Positions 44,149-52,984 of a stretch of 64,000 nucleotides of DNA are shown piece by piece; the first letter of the stretch is position 1, and every line of letters begins with the position of its first letter. The stretch comes from Altererythrobacter lutimaris (GTDB lineage: Bacteria > Pseudomonadota > Alphaproteobacteria > Sphingomonadales > Sphingomonadaceae). The notes beneath the pieces were generated by a model that was not told where the DNA came from, did not search any database, and was given only the letters and a program-made list of their open reading frames with translations. A program made the translations under genes and the position numbers. Location: positions 1,116,001-1,180,000 of the forward strand of contig NZ_JABWTA010000001.1 of NCBI RefSeq assembly GCF_013371495.1, read 5' to 3'.

Positions 44149-45131
44149 GGTACAAGCGCGTCCTTCTCGATCAGACCGCGCTCTTTCAGAGCGGACCAGA
44201 GCTCGGAAGGGATACTTTCGTCATTCCAGCTGACAATTTCGCGCAACTGCTTGGCGGTTTGTGCTCCGGGGACAACAGCATGGACAGCCGGGTGCGCTTG
44301 GACAAATGCCAACGCGGCAGCAGGCAGAGAAACGCCGAAGTCTTCGCAGACCGCTTGCTGGGCAGTCACCTTCTCAACAGCCCATGCCGGAGCGGGCTGG
44401 TAGTTGTAGCGCAAAAGTTCCTGATCGCGTGCCACGAGCAGCCCAGAATTGAATGGCCCGCCAACGATGACCCCGACCCCGTTTCGCTCCATCTCATTCA
44501 TGAACGCCATCGAAGCTTGATGCTCAAACAGGGTGTAGCGCCCCGCCAGCAACACGAGGTCCAGATCGGCATGGACGAGGACCTCTCGACAGGCTTCGAT
44601 TTCGTTGACGCCTATGCCAATTCTTCGGGTTTTGTCTGCCTTTTTCAGATCAGCCATCGCTGGAAGAGATTCCGAAATTGCGATCTCAAGAACAGCTTGG
44701 CTTTTGTCTCCGTGAACGAGCTTGCCAATATCGTGCAGAAACAGCGCTTCGACCACATCCACACCAAGTCGTTCGCAGCTACCTTGGAATGCCTCTTCGA
44801 TTCCCTCAGCCGAGTAGTCGAAGCGAGAACGGAAAGGCGGAGTGTCAGCAAAACCCTGATCAAATTTGCCCCCTTTATCCTGCACGAGGACCCGTCCAAC
44901 CTTGGTAGAGATCGAGAGATCAACTTGCCGCGACGCGAGGAACTTACCAATACGCGCTTCGCTCAGACCTGCCCCATAATGAGGCGCAGTATCTACATAG
45001 CGAACTCCGGCGTCCCAAGCTGCAGAAAGCGTTTGTTCGGCCTCCTCATCGCTGATCGAGCGATAGAGGTTGCCAATCGCCGCAGCGCCGAGCCCCAGTC
45101 CCGAGAATGCTTCCCCGTTTTCGGCAGTCAC
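44145..45131 (-). CDS. L-fucose dehydrogenase (aldo/keto reductase family)
   Basis: A 328-residue aldo/keto reductase of the D-threo-aldose/L-fucose dehydrogenase type. Catalytic Asp and Tyr are in YVDTAPHYGAGLSE near 47-56, Lys in ISTKVGR, and His in ALFLHDIGK. It oxidises L-fucose to L-fuconolactone with NAD(P). Its GTG start overlaps the sulfatase stop (GTGA). Confidence 0.85.
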   Translation of the reverse strand: MTAENGEAFSGLGLGAAAIGNLYRSISDEEAEQTLSAAWDAGVRYVDTAPHYGAGLSEARIGKFLASRQVDLSISTKVGRVLVQDKGGKFDQGFADTPPFRSRFDYSAEGIEEAFQGSCERLGVDVVEALFLHDIGKLVHGDKSQAVLEIAISESLPAMADLKKADKTRRIGIGVNEIEACREVLVHADLDLVLLAGRYTLFEHQASMAFMNEMERNGVGVIVGGPFNSGLLVARDQELLRYNYQPAPAWAVEKVTAQQAVCEDFGVSLPAAALAFVQAHPAVHAVVPGAQTAKQLREIVSWNDESIPSELWSALKERGLIEKDALVP

Positions 45132-46675
45132 AGCGGCTCGGCCCCGGGACGCGAATAGCCAGCATCGCGAACCGCCTCGAGCTCACCGGCAAGAGCGTCG
45201 ACTAAGTCCGGGTGCTCGGCGGCCAGATCAGTTTGCTCAGTCGGATCTGCCGAAAGGTCATACAATCGGTATGTGCTCCTTGGAGGGTTCGGCAGTTTGC
45301 CTTCCAGGAGTTCGGGATAGCGAGATCCGTAACCCCCGGACTGACCGTCCAAGACAAGCTTCCAGTTGCCTTTCCTGTATGCAAAGGTTCCGAACAATGA
45401 ATGGTGGACGCCACTCGATCGCGCCTCGCCAGATGTCGCTCCAAGCCCGAGTGCACGCGCAAAACTAAAACTGTCCGCTGCGTCTTTCGCGGCTAAGGAA
45501 CCGCCAAGCAACTCCGCTATCGTCGCAAAGAGATCCGTCTGGATCACCAGGTCGTCGGAGACGCGTGGCCTCACCTTGTCAGGCCAGGTCACGATGAAGG
45601 GAACGCGATGGCCACCCTCGGTGAGTTCGGACTTTTGACCCGAGAAAGGCGCGTTGGGAACGTGGCCAAATTCTTCAAGGTTTGAAAAGTGCACAGCGCC
45701 ATTATCGCTGGTGAAGATCAGAATAGTGTTCTTCCATTCTCCCGTTCGCTTGAGCGCGTCCACTATCAATCCAACCGAATGATCGGTTTGAGCAACGAAA
45801 TCGCCATACTCACCTGCTTGAGATGCTCCGTGAAAGTCTGCGGTGGGCAAAACCGGAGTGTGCGGTGCGGGGGATGCATAGTAGAGGAAGAATGGCTGTC
45901 CCCCATTGGACAGCTCCTCAATCTGTTGCACGGCCTTTCGGACAAGGATTGGCTCTACCTGTTCAAAGTCGAAACCAGGGGCAATCTCACCGGCCCTCCA
46001 GTAAAAGAGCCCGTCGAGATATTCTCCTTCCCGACGCTCGGGAATATCGCGATCCGGTGGATCCACATATGCCCCGTTTTCAAGAAAAGCGTATGGCGGA
46101 AAATCGAGGGAGGCTGAAAGTCCGAAGAAATAATCGAATCCGACAGCGTTTGGACCGCCACCGGGGTCGGTTGTGAATTCCACTGGCTCGTCAGTGAAGC
46201 CCGTGAGAAATTTGGACATGTCGGGCTCTGCATCGCCGAATCCTAGATGCCATTTGCCAACCATTGATGTCGAATAACCGCGCCGCTTCAGCCACTGCAT
46301 TAAGGTCAGCTCGTCTTGCCGAATCAGAGGTGGTGAATATCCTCCCAACACGCCAACTTTTAGCCAAGTTCTCCAAGCGTATCGGCCCGTCAACAGGCCA
46401 TAGCGCGAAGGTGTGCACACTGACGATGGCGAGTGCGCATCTGTAAACACGACACCTTGCTCGGCAAGTTCACTAATGACAGGAGTTTCGATCTTCGCCG
46501 CTGCATTGTATAAAGCGAGGTCACCATAGCCCAAGTCATCCATGTAGATTAGAACAATGTTGGGCTGCTCAAGCGTTGCAACTGCTTCTTCGTCGCTTCC
46601 GTTCTGTAGGTGACTGCAGGCCGCAAGAGGGAGCACAGTCACGACCAAGACCATCAGAAGTGTTTGAAATCGCAT
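45128..46675 (-). CDS. S1-type sulfatase, lipoprotein
   Basis: A 515-residue sulfatase. Lipobox LAAC with Cys20, metal-binding Asp46-Asp47 in YMDDLGYGD, and Cys87 in SSVCTPSRYGLLTGR, the C-x-P-S-R site whose Cys is turned into formylglycine. SDNGAVHF and the GKWHLG motif are also present. It should remove sulfate esters from a sugar in the periplasm. A formylglycine-generating enzyme is not in the window. ATG 46675 lies five bases after the fuconate dehydratase stop. Subfamily and regiospecificity cannot be read from sequence alone. Confidence 0.9.
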   Translation of the reverse strand: MRFQTLLMVLVVTVLPLAACSHLQNGSDEEAVATLEQPNIVLIYMDDLGYGDLALYNAAAKIETPVISELAEQGVVFTDAHSPSSVCTPSRYGLLTGRYAWRTWLKVGVLGGYSPPLIRQDELTLMQWLKRRGYSTSMVGKWHLGFGDAEPDMSKFLTGFTDEPVEFTTDPGGGPNAVGFDYFFGLSASLDFPPYAFLENGAYVDPPDRDIPERREGEYLDGLFYWRAGEIAPGFDFEQVEPILVRKAVQQIEELSNGGQPFFLYYASPAPHTPVLPTADFHGASQAGEYGDFVAQTDHSVGLIVDALKRTGEWKNTILIFTSDNGAVHFSNLEEFGHVPNAPFSGQKSELTEGGHRVPFIVTWPDKVRPRVSDDLVIQTDLFATIAELLGGSLAAKDAADSFSFARALGLGATSGEARSSGVHHSLFGTFAYRKGNWKLVLDGQSGGYGSRYPELLEGKLPNPPRSTYRLYDLSADPTEQTDLAAEHPDLVDALAGELEAVRDAGYSRPGAEPL

Positions 46676-46680
46676 AGGTC

Positions 46681-47979
46681 TCAATCCCTTTTCTGGAGCC
46701 AAAATGAGCCATCGGGGAACGAGAACGCGCCCAGGCTTTCCTCGCGAAGGTCAACGGAATAGCCGGCTCTCTTTGGTGGGAAGTATCTGCCACCCCGAAC
46801 ATCGATCGGTTCTTCGAAGTGGTCGTGAAGGTCGCCTGCATGTTCAATCACGCGTCCGTCCATCGACCCAGAAAGGCAGACATAATCGATCATCGAGAGA
46901 TGCTGCACATACTCACACAAACCGACTCCGCCTGCGTGAGGACAAACAGGAATTCCCGCTTTTCTCGCCATAAGCATCACTGCAAGATTCTCATTCACGC
47001 CCGCAAGTCTGCAGGCATCGATCTGACAGAACGCTATCGCGCGTGCCTGCAAGAACTGTTTGAACATGACTTGGTTGTGCGCATGTTCCCCAGAGGCCAC
47101 CCCAATCGGAGAAATGGCTTTGGCAACTTCCCTGTGAGCCAAGATGTCATCGGGATGCACTGGCTCTTCGATCCAATGGATATCAAACTCCGCCAACGCG
47201 CCGACCCAATGAATTGCTTCGTCACGCCCCCAAACCTGGTTTGCATCAAGCGAGAGCTTCACTTCTGATCCAAGAGTATCGCGAAACAATCGACAGCGCC
47301 TGCGGTCCTCTTCCAGGTCCCTGCCAACTTTGAGCTTGAAATGAGTCCAACCTTCTTCGCGCGCAGCTAACAGCCGTTGAATGAGTTGATGATCGTCGTA
47401 CCCAATCCATCCCACCGAGGTCGTGTAGGCCGGGTAGCCTGCTTCTTCCAGATGCTTGATGCGTAGGCTTCTTGTCGGTCTGAGTTCTTCCAACCACTCA
47501 AGCGCCTCTTCTGGGGCTAGAAAATCCGAAATGTGCGTAAAATCCACTGCGTCAAGCAGCCTGTCTGGATCGATTGAGCATACATACCGCCAGAGTGGCA
47601 AACCAGCGCGCTTGGCCAAAGCGTCCCAAACTGCATTCACGACCGCGGCCGCAGCAAGATGGACAACGCCCTTTTCTGGTCCCAACCATCGCAGTTGACT
47701 GTCGCCAAGCACCAAACGACTTGCGAGGCCGAAGTCTGCCTCGAAGTCATCCAGCGAATATCCGATCACCTTCTCAGCCAAAGTCTGAACCGCTGCGACG
47801 CACAGTTCATTCCCGCGACCGATCGTGAAAGTCAGACCTTGGCCGAGCAACTCGGCGCCATCGTAAAGCTTCAAGTAGGCACAGGAATAGTCAGGGTCAC
47901 CATTCCGTGCATCCGAACCGTGGCCGTGAGCCGACGTCGGGAAACGCACGTCGTGGGTTGTGAAGTTGCTGATCGGCAT
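46681..47979 (-). CDS. fucD: L-fuconate dehydratase (enolase superfamily)
   Basis: A 432-residue enolase-superfamily enzyme. Lys215-x-Lys217 (FKLKVG), metal ligands Asp245 (LDANQVW), Glu271 (IEEPV) and Glu298 (SGEHA), and His348 in PHAGGVGLCEYVQH match the Xanthomonas FucD set with a constant offset of three residues. It dehydrates L-fuconate to 2-keto-3-deoxy-L-fuconate. First gene of the run fucD-sulfatase-AKR-lactonase-SDR-FAH. Confidence 0.9.
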   Translation of the reverse strand: MPISNFTTHDVRFPTSAHGHGSDARNGDPDYSCAYLKLYDGAELLGQGLTFTIGRGNELCVAAVQTLAEKVIGYSLDDFEADFGLASRLVLGDSQLRWLGPEKGVVHLAAAAVVNAVWDALAKRAGLPLWRYVCSIDPDRLLDAVDFTHISDFLAPEEALEWLEELRPTRSLRIKHLEEAGYPAYTTSVGWIGYDDHQLIQRLLAAREEGWTHFKLKVGRDLEEDRRRCRLFRDTLGSEVKLSLDANQVWGRDEAIHWVGALAEFDIHWIEEPVHPDDILAHREVAKAISPIGVASGEHAHNQVMFKQFLQARAIAFCQIDACRLAGVNENLAVMLMARKAGIPVCPHAGGVGLCEYVQHLSMIDYVCLSGSMDGRVIEHAGDLHDHFEEPIDVRGGRYFPPKRAGYSVDLREESLGAFSFPDGSFWLQKRD

Positions 47980-48028
47980 AGTCGTCCCGTCATTTCATAT
48001 GCGGAACACCATTTCACATAAAAGTCAG

Positions 48029-48808
48029 CTAGCCAAGTCTTAGTTTCTCCGAGATGCCGCTCGCAGTGAGCTTCAGCGCGTCAACCGCCTCTTCTATGGA
48101 GGTCGCAGCTGCCCCCCCTTTCAAGAAGGGAATGGTCAAAGCGGCGACACCTTGCTCCGAGCTATTCTCAAAAACAGGGGCGGAGATGTCAGTGACACCG
48201 GGGATCAATGGAGACTCGCGGACCAGGATGCCCGCATCGACCACTTGTTTCACGAAGGTCTCGAAGCGCTCCGAAACTGCTTTTGAATTATCAGAGCCTG
48301 AGATCATTGAGCGGATTGACTTCTGCACACTGTTTGAAACGTTGGCGAGAATAACTGGCCCTGACGCCGACTCTACGATTGGCATCCTGTGCCCTACCCG
48401 GACTGCAAAACCCAAAAGTCCGGGGCTCTCCATCCTGGCCACAACAACAATATCTGACCCGCTGACGACAGCCAGATGACAGGATTGGTTGAGTCTCTCG
48501 CTTAGCTCGCGCATCAGGGGTAATGCAGCCTCATGAAGATTCCGGCGGGGCGGAACGCGCATAGCGAGATCAAACAGCCGGTTCGTCAGAAAGAACTTTT
48601 CATCTGACGTGCGAGCAAGCCAGCCAAGCGTCTCTAGTGACACGAGCATTCGATAGATTTGATGCTTCGAGCGTTCTAGTTGGTCGGCGATCTCGTTCAT
48701 CGTCAACGGTCGATCAGCAACAGCAAGCCTTTCGACAATCGAAATGCCTTTTTCCAATGCCGGCGCGCTATACTGCTTTTCTTTCATCATCATCCACTTG
48801 CGCTGCAT
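48029..48808 (-). CDS. IclR-family transcriptional regulator
   Basis: A 259-residue regulator with an N-terminal winged helix (about 15-75; LTMNEIADQLERSKHQIYRMLVSLE pattern) and a C-terminal IclR effector domain. It lies between fucD and the divergent fucP. It is the only regulator encoded among the sugar genes and IclR proteins such as KdgR bind TGAAAC-type palindromes, so it is the best candidate for the TGAAA-N5-TTTCA sites of the island. Effector unknown; a KDF- or KDG-like keto acid would fit. The start may be any of four closely spaced Met codons. Confidence 0.85.
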   Translation of the reverse strand: MQRKWMMMKEKQYSAPALEKGISIVERLAVADRPLTMNEIADQLERSKHQIYRMLVSLETLGWLARTSDEKFFLTNRLFDLAMRVPPRRNLHEAALPLMRELSERLNQSCHLAVVSGSDIVVVARMESPGLLGFAVRVGHRMPIVESASGPVILANVSNSVQKSIRSMISGSDNSKAVSERFETFVKQVVDAGILVRESPLIPGVTDISAPVFENSSEQGVAALTIPFLKGGAAATSIEEAVDALKLTASGISEKLRLG

Positions 48809-48897
48809 TGGGTATCGACGTCAAGTCGTGACAAGCTGGACTTCTACACCGTCTCGACTAATGCGAAACATCCTTCTATATATAAAACGGGGTGCGG

Positions 48898-50160
48898 ATG
48901 CAGCGTTGGATCTACAAGGGCTTCACGGTCGGCTTCTTCGCTGTGGCAAGCCTTTTTCTGCTTTGGGCTCTAGCAAACAGCCTCAACGACATCCTGATCA
49001 GGCAGTTTCAGAAGGCTCTCGACCTGAGCAGGGGGGAGTCGGGCTTCCTCCAATTCGTTTTCTATCTCGGTTACTTTTTCTTCGCGCTTCCGGCAGGCTT
49101 CCTGATCGAGAGGCTGGGTTATCGCGCAGGTATCCTAATTGGCCTCGGCCTTTACGCGATCGGCGCCTTGGCGTTTTACCCGGCAGCGGAGATACGCGAA
49201 TTCTGGGCGTTTCTGGCCGCGCTCTTCGTGATAGCTTCTGGTCTTGCGATACTTGAGACAGCGGCAAACCCAATGATCGCCAGGTTTGGCCCGTCCGACA
49301 AATCTGCCCAAAGACTTAATCTTGCACAGTCACTCAATGGTCTCGGGGCATTTGTCGCGCCGGTGATTGGCGGTTTGTTCATTTTCTCGGGCATCGAATT
49401 GGAGACGTCGCAGATAGAGGCGATGTCGGCCGCTGAGCTCGACGATTATCGTGCTTCCGAAGCAAGAATGGTTCAAGCGCCCTATCTGGCGCTGGCGGCA
49501 GCAATTGGACTTGTCGCAGCAATACTCGCGTATGTCAGATTACCCATAATCGATCATGGGACAGAGAATGAGGAAACACTTCAAAGCTCAAAGGTTAGTC
49601 TCACCGCGCCATTGAAGGTAACCCATTTGCGGCGAGCAATCGTCGCGCAATTCTTCTACGTCGGCGCGCAAGTGGTCATATGGAGCTACTTCGTCGATTT
49701 CGCCATCGATGTCGGCGTGGACATCTCAGAAAAGACCGCAGCCTTTTTGCTGTCACTCAGCATCGCCAGCTTCATGGCAGGACGCTTTATAGGTACGTGG
49801 CTCATGAGTTGGATTGCTCCTGCCAAGCTACTGGCGCTGTTCGCGGTCATGGCGTCCATCTTGAGTGTTTGCGCCGTTGCGCTCGACGGTGAGATAGCGC
49901 TGGCGGCGCTTGGAGCGACAAGCTTCTTCATGTCGATCATGTTCCCGACGATCTTCGCATTGGGTTTAGAAGGTTTAGGCGAACACACCAAGATCGGCTC
50001 ATCCTACCTGATTATGGCAATCATTGGTGGTGCGCTCTTTCCGCCGGCGGCCGGCTACATCGCCGACGCCACCGGCAATATCCAGCTTATGGCCGCACCG
50101 GCGGTAATTAGCTTCATTGTAGTGGCGCTGTTCGCAATGGGATGTTCGCGGCGCTCATGA
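48898..50160 (+). CDS. fucP: L-fucose:H+ symporter (FucP-type MFS)
   Basis: A 420-residue major-facilitator protein with 12 membrane helices. LLWALANSLNDILIRQFQ near residue 25-40 (with the Asn-Asp of FucP) and ILETAANPMIARFG near 120 (the E-x-AANP motif with the protonatable Glu) mark the FucP family. ATG 48898 is preferred to GTG 48892. It is transcribed away from the IclR gene, alone. Confidence 0.87.
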   Translation: MQRWIYKGFTVGFFAVASLFLLWALANSLNDILIRQFQKALDLSRGESGFLQFVFYLGYFFFALPAGFLIERLGYRAGILIGLGLYAIGALAFYPAAEIREFWAFLAALFVIASGLAILETAANPMIARFGPSDKSAQRLNLAQSLNGLGAFVAPVIGGLFIFSGIELETSQIEAMSAAELDDYRASEARMVQAPYLALAAAIGLVAAILAYVRLPIIDHGTENEETLQSSKVSLTAPLKVTHLRRAIVAQFFYVGAQVVIWSYFVDFAIDVGVDISEKTAAFLLSLSIASFMAGRFIGTWLMSWIAPAKLLALFAVMASILSVCAVALDGEIALAALGATSFFMSIMFPTIFALGLEGLGEHTKIGSSYLIMAIIGGALFPPAAGYIADATGNIQLMAAPAVISFIVVALFAMGCSRRS

Positions 50161-50334
50161 TCGATGCGCCAAGCCATGCAATGATTGCCTTATCCGCTCT
50201 GCGAAAAGGTTCGTGAGGGTTGAATGGTCGATGTTTTGGCGTTGGCGCTTGCGCGCACGATGGCACGTCCTGTCGAAGGTCTCGGAATGCTGAATGCGCT
50301 AGGCGTTCATGATTTCAGTTTGCATGAATCCTGC

Positions 50335-50374
50335 CAAAAAAAGTGAGCCCGGTGCAACTCATTGCCCCGGGCTC
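50335..50374 (-). terminator. Rho-independent terminator of receptor gene 1
   Basis: Minus-strand GAGCCCGG and CCGGGCTC form an 8-bp stem followed by ACTTTTTTT, 60 bases after the stop of the receptor at 50435. Confidence 0.85.
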
Positions 50375-50434
50375 TAGAGAAACGAAGGGGAGAGAAATGC
50401 CTTCGCTCAGAGCAGAGATAAGCTCGGACGCCCT

Positions 50435-52690
50435 TCAAAAATTGAATTCAACAGTCGCTCCAATTGTGCGAAAGGCACTCTCACCAAGCGCCTGGTGGTA
50501 ATTGAGCGTCGGCTGTATGGGGTCGCGAAAAATCAAGGAAGGAGCCCGCACGTCAAAGAGGTTGCGGGTAAAAACCGAAACCTCCCATTGACCATCGGGG
50601 TCCTTGATGCCGATACGGCCATCGACAAGGGTGTCCCCGTCGATCTCGACATTTGGATCAGGTGCAGGTGAGGAGTTCACGTCGCCCCGCGTAACCGAGG
50701 CCAGATCGATGAAGGCGGCGACGCCTGGAGTTAAATCGCGCTCGTAGCGGGTAGAAGCGGTAAACTTGATTTTCGGCGCACCCGCGAGCTGGCGGCCGTT
50801 GACGTTGATTACTTGTCCCCCTGGCCCCGCCTCGCAGCCATCAAGGAATGGGGCATTGCATTGGACTACAAGGTCACCATAGGTAGCCTCGTTGTAAAGC
50901 AGGCCAAAGCTGAAGGAGAGCCCATCGGTCGGGAATATCCCCGCGCTGGCTTGGAAACCTTTGAACCTGATTGAGTCAGCATTTGTGAAAACAAACTGGG
51001 TTAGCCCATTAACATCGGCAACTGTCTGAGCCTGGAAATCCTCGACATCAGTGACGAAGAAGGTCAGGTCTCCGCGAAGCGTTCCATCGGCCGTCTGCCC
51101 TTTGACCCCTATCTCATAGTTTGTCGGGATTTCCTCGTTGACGATGTCAGGCGCCAGGCTGCTCGGCTCGATCGGGTTGATTGCCGGTCCTTTATAGCCT
51201 CGTGACACTGTCGCAAAGAAGGTTACATCAGGTGAGGGCAAATACTGCACTCCCAGACGCCAAGAAAAATTGTTGGTGTCAATCGACCGTTGGAAAACCC
51301 CATCCGGATTGGTGAAACCCGGTATGCGAACCCCGCGATCCGGATCGACAAAATTGATGCGCTCAACATCAAGCTCATCGCGGGTGTAACGACCCCCGGC
51401 GATCAGCTTGAGCTCGTCGGTCAACGAGTACCCTAGCTGTCCAAAAACAGCATAGCTGCGTTGGTCGACTTGAGTATCGAATGATCGGGTTGCGGTAACC
51501 GGCAGGAAACCCAGAGTACCGCTTTGCGCAATAATCGGATTATATCTGTAGTCGTAGAAGAAGAGCCCGGCGACGTATTCCAACTGACTCCGGCCGGTTG
51601 AAGCTATACGAACCTCCGCACTCCATTGCTCGACGTCCTCGTCAACAGAGTTGTTGTTGAGGATGTTGATGGGAGTTGCATCGGAGTCAGTATCGCTGTT
51701 GCGCTCAAAGTAGCGATAACCGCCGATGGCGGTGATCACGGCACCGCCAAGATCGTAGTTCACCTCGAGCGATGCACCATAGCTTTCGCTAGCGAAGTTG
51801 AGCGGGCCATCCAGACAGACATCGGTATTTTCAGGTGATGCTACAACCCCGCAGTTGGTCAGAAGTGCGTTAAGCGCGCCGTTCGGATTGAGGCTGCGGG
51901 CTTGCCAAGCACGGTTCCCACCCTTCACCTTCTCGTAATCGGCATTGATCAGAAACTCGAGATCCTCATTAGCCTCGAGGAGAAAACGCCCGCGCGCGCC
52001 GTACGTCTGGCGTTCCCCCACACCTTCACCGGTCAATGCGTTGGTGAAGCGGTTGCCGATTTCGTCGAGAAAGCCGGTGACGCGCAATGCGGCGGTATCA
52101 CCAACCGCAACATTGAGGGTACCATCCAGGACAAGGAAACCATCCTCTCCGACCGAAGCGCGTCCTCGTGCCGAGAACTCGCCGAGTTCCGGCCTGCGTG
52201 TGACGATATTGACGACGCCCGCTGATGCGTTCTTGCCGAACAGCATCCCCTGTGGGCCGCTAAGGATTTCGATCTGTTCAACATCGAAGAGGCTGTTAGT
52301 AGGAGGGGTAAGCTGGCCTTGAACGATGCCATCGACCACGAGCAGTACATTGTTCTCGGCGGATCTGGTGAAAGTCTGCGTTCCGCTACCGCGAATAGAG
52401 TATCCCGCGGACGGTTGGTCAGCATAGTTGAGTTCGGGCGAGGCATTTTGGAGCTGCGTCGCGTTCACGATCGAGCGAGCTTCGAGGTCTTCTGAAGACA
52501 CCACCGAGACAGTCAGCGGCACATCCTGCAACCGCTCTTCACGCTTCTGTGCGGTGACGATGATCACATTGCCTTCTGGTCCAGAAGCCGCGTCCTCGGT
52601 TTGAACTTCTTGCGCAATTGCCGGGTTGGCAAAAGCAAGAGCAGCCCCCGATACGCCTGTTAGTGCTGCAAGTCTCGCCGCATGCGCCAT
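50435..52690 (-). CDS. TonB-dependent receptor 1 of the glycan island
   Basis: A 751-residue receptor. The signal peptide (MAHAARLAALTGVSGAALAF.., cut after AIAQ) is almost identical to that of receptor 2. The plug starts with NVIIVTAQKREERLQDVPLTVSV, includes FGKNASAGVVNIVTRRP, and the chain ends in TIGATVEFNF with terminal Phe. It would carry the oligosaccharide across the outer membrane; no SusD-like lipoprotein is present. GGGGAG precedes ATG 52690. The operator/TTGACA module lies 76 bases upstream. Confidence 0.92.
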   Translation of the reverse strand: MAHAARLAALTGVSGAALAFANPAIAQEVQTEDAASGPEGNVIIVTAQKREERLQDVPLTVSVVSSEDLEARSIVNATQLQNASPELNYADQPSAGYSIRGSGTQTFTRSAENNVLLVVDGIVQGQLTPPTNSLFDVEQIEILSGPQGMLFGKNASAGVVNIVTRRPELGEFSARGRASVGEDGFLVLDGTLNVAVGDTAALRVTGFLDEIGNRFTNALTGEGVGERQTYGARGRFLLEANEDLEFLINADYEKVKGGNRAWQARSLNPNGALNALLTNCGVVASPENTDVCLDGPLNFASESYGASLEVNYDLGGAVITAIGGYRYFERNSDTDSDATPINILNNNSVDEDVEQWSAEVRIASTGRSQLEYVAGLFFYDYRYNPIIAQSGTLGFLPVTATRSFDTQVDQRSYAVFGQLGYSLTDELKLIAGGRYTRDELDVERINFVDPDRGVRIPGFTNPDGVFQRSIDTNNFSWRLGVQYLPSPDVTFFATVSRGYKGPAINPIEPSSLAPDIVNEEIPTNYEIGVKGQTADGTLRGDLTFFVTDVEDFQAQTVADVNGLTQFVFTNADSIRFKGFQASAGIFPTDGLSFSFGLLYNEATYGDLVVQCNAPFLDGCEAGPGGQVINVNGRQLAGAPKIKFTASTRYERDLTPGVAAFIDLASVTRGDVNSSPAPDPNVEIDGDTLVDGRIGIKDPDGQWEVSVFTRNLFDVRAPSLIFRDPIQPTLNYHQALGESAFRTIGATVEFNF

Positions 52691-52752
52691 ATCACTCCCC
52701 TCAGCTCATCCGGGATTTTCCCTCCACCAACAGTCTGATGGCCATGCTGTTT

Positions 52753-52773
52753 TGTCAATGAAATTCTGTTTCA
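52753..52773 (-). promoter_or_regulatory. IclR-type operator over a TTGACA box, receptor 1
   Basis: TGAAATTCTGTTTCA at 52759-52773 with the same GTTTTGTCAA left flank as at the GH2 operon and receptor 2. TTGACA is read on the minus strand. Confidence 0.7.
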
Positions 52774-52984
52774 TATCTTTCCGAACGTCTCTCCTTCCCC
52801 CGCGTGGCGTCTTATGTTCCACCTCATGCGGGTCTTCGGACAAAACAATCACGGGGTTCGCGTTTGCATGGCGCGGCGAATGCGATCCTCCAGAAGGGTG
52901 CGAGTCATGAAGAGTACAAGTGAGAGAAACAGCTTCCTGTCTCAAGCCTGACCTAGGGAATGTAATGCGCTTGGCATCACGAGG

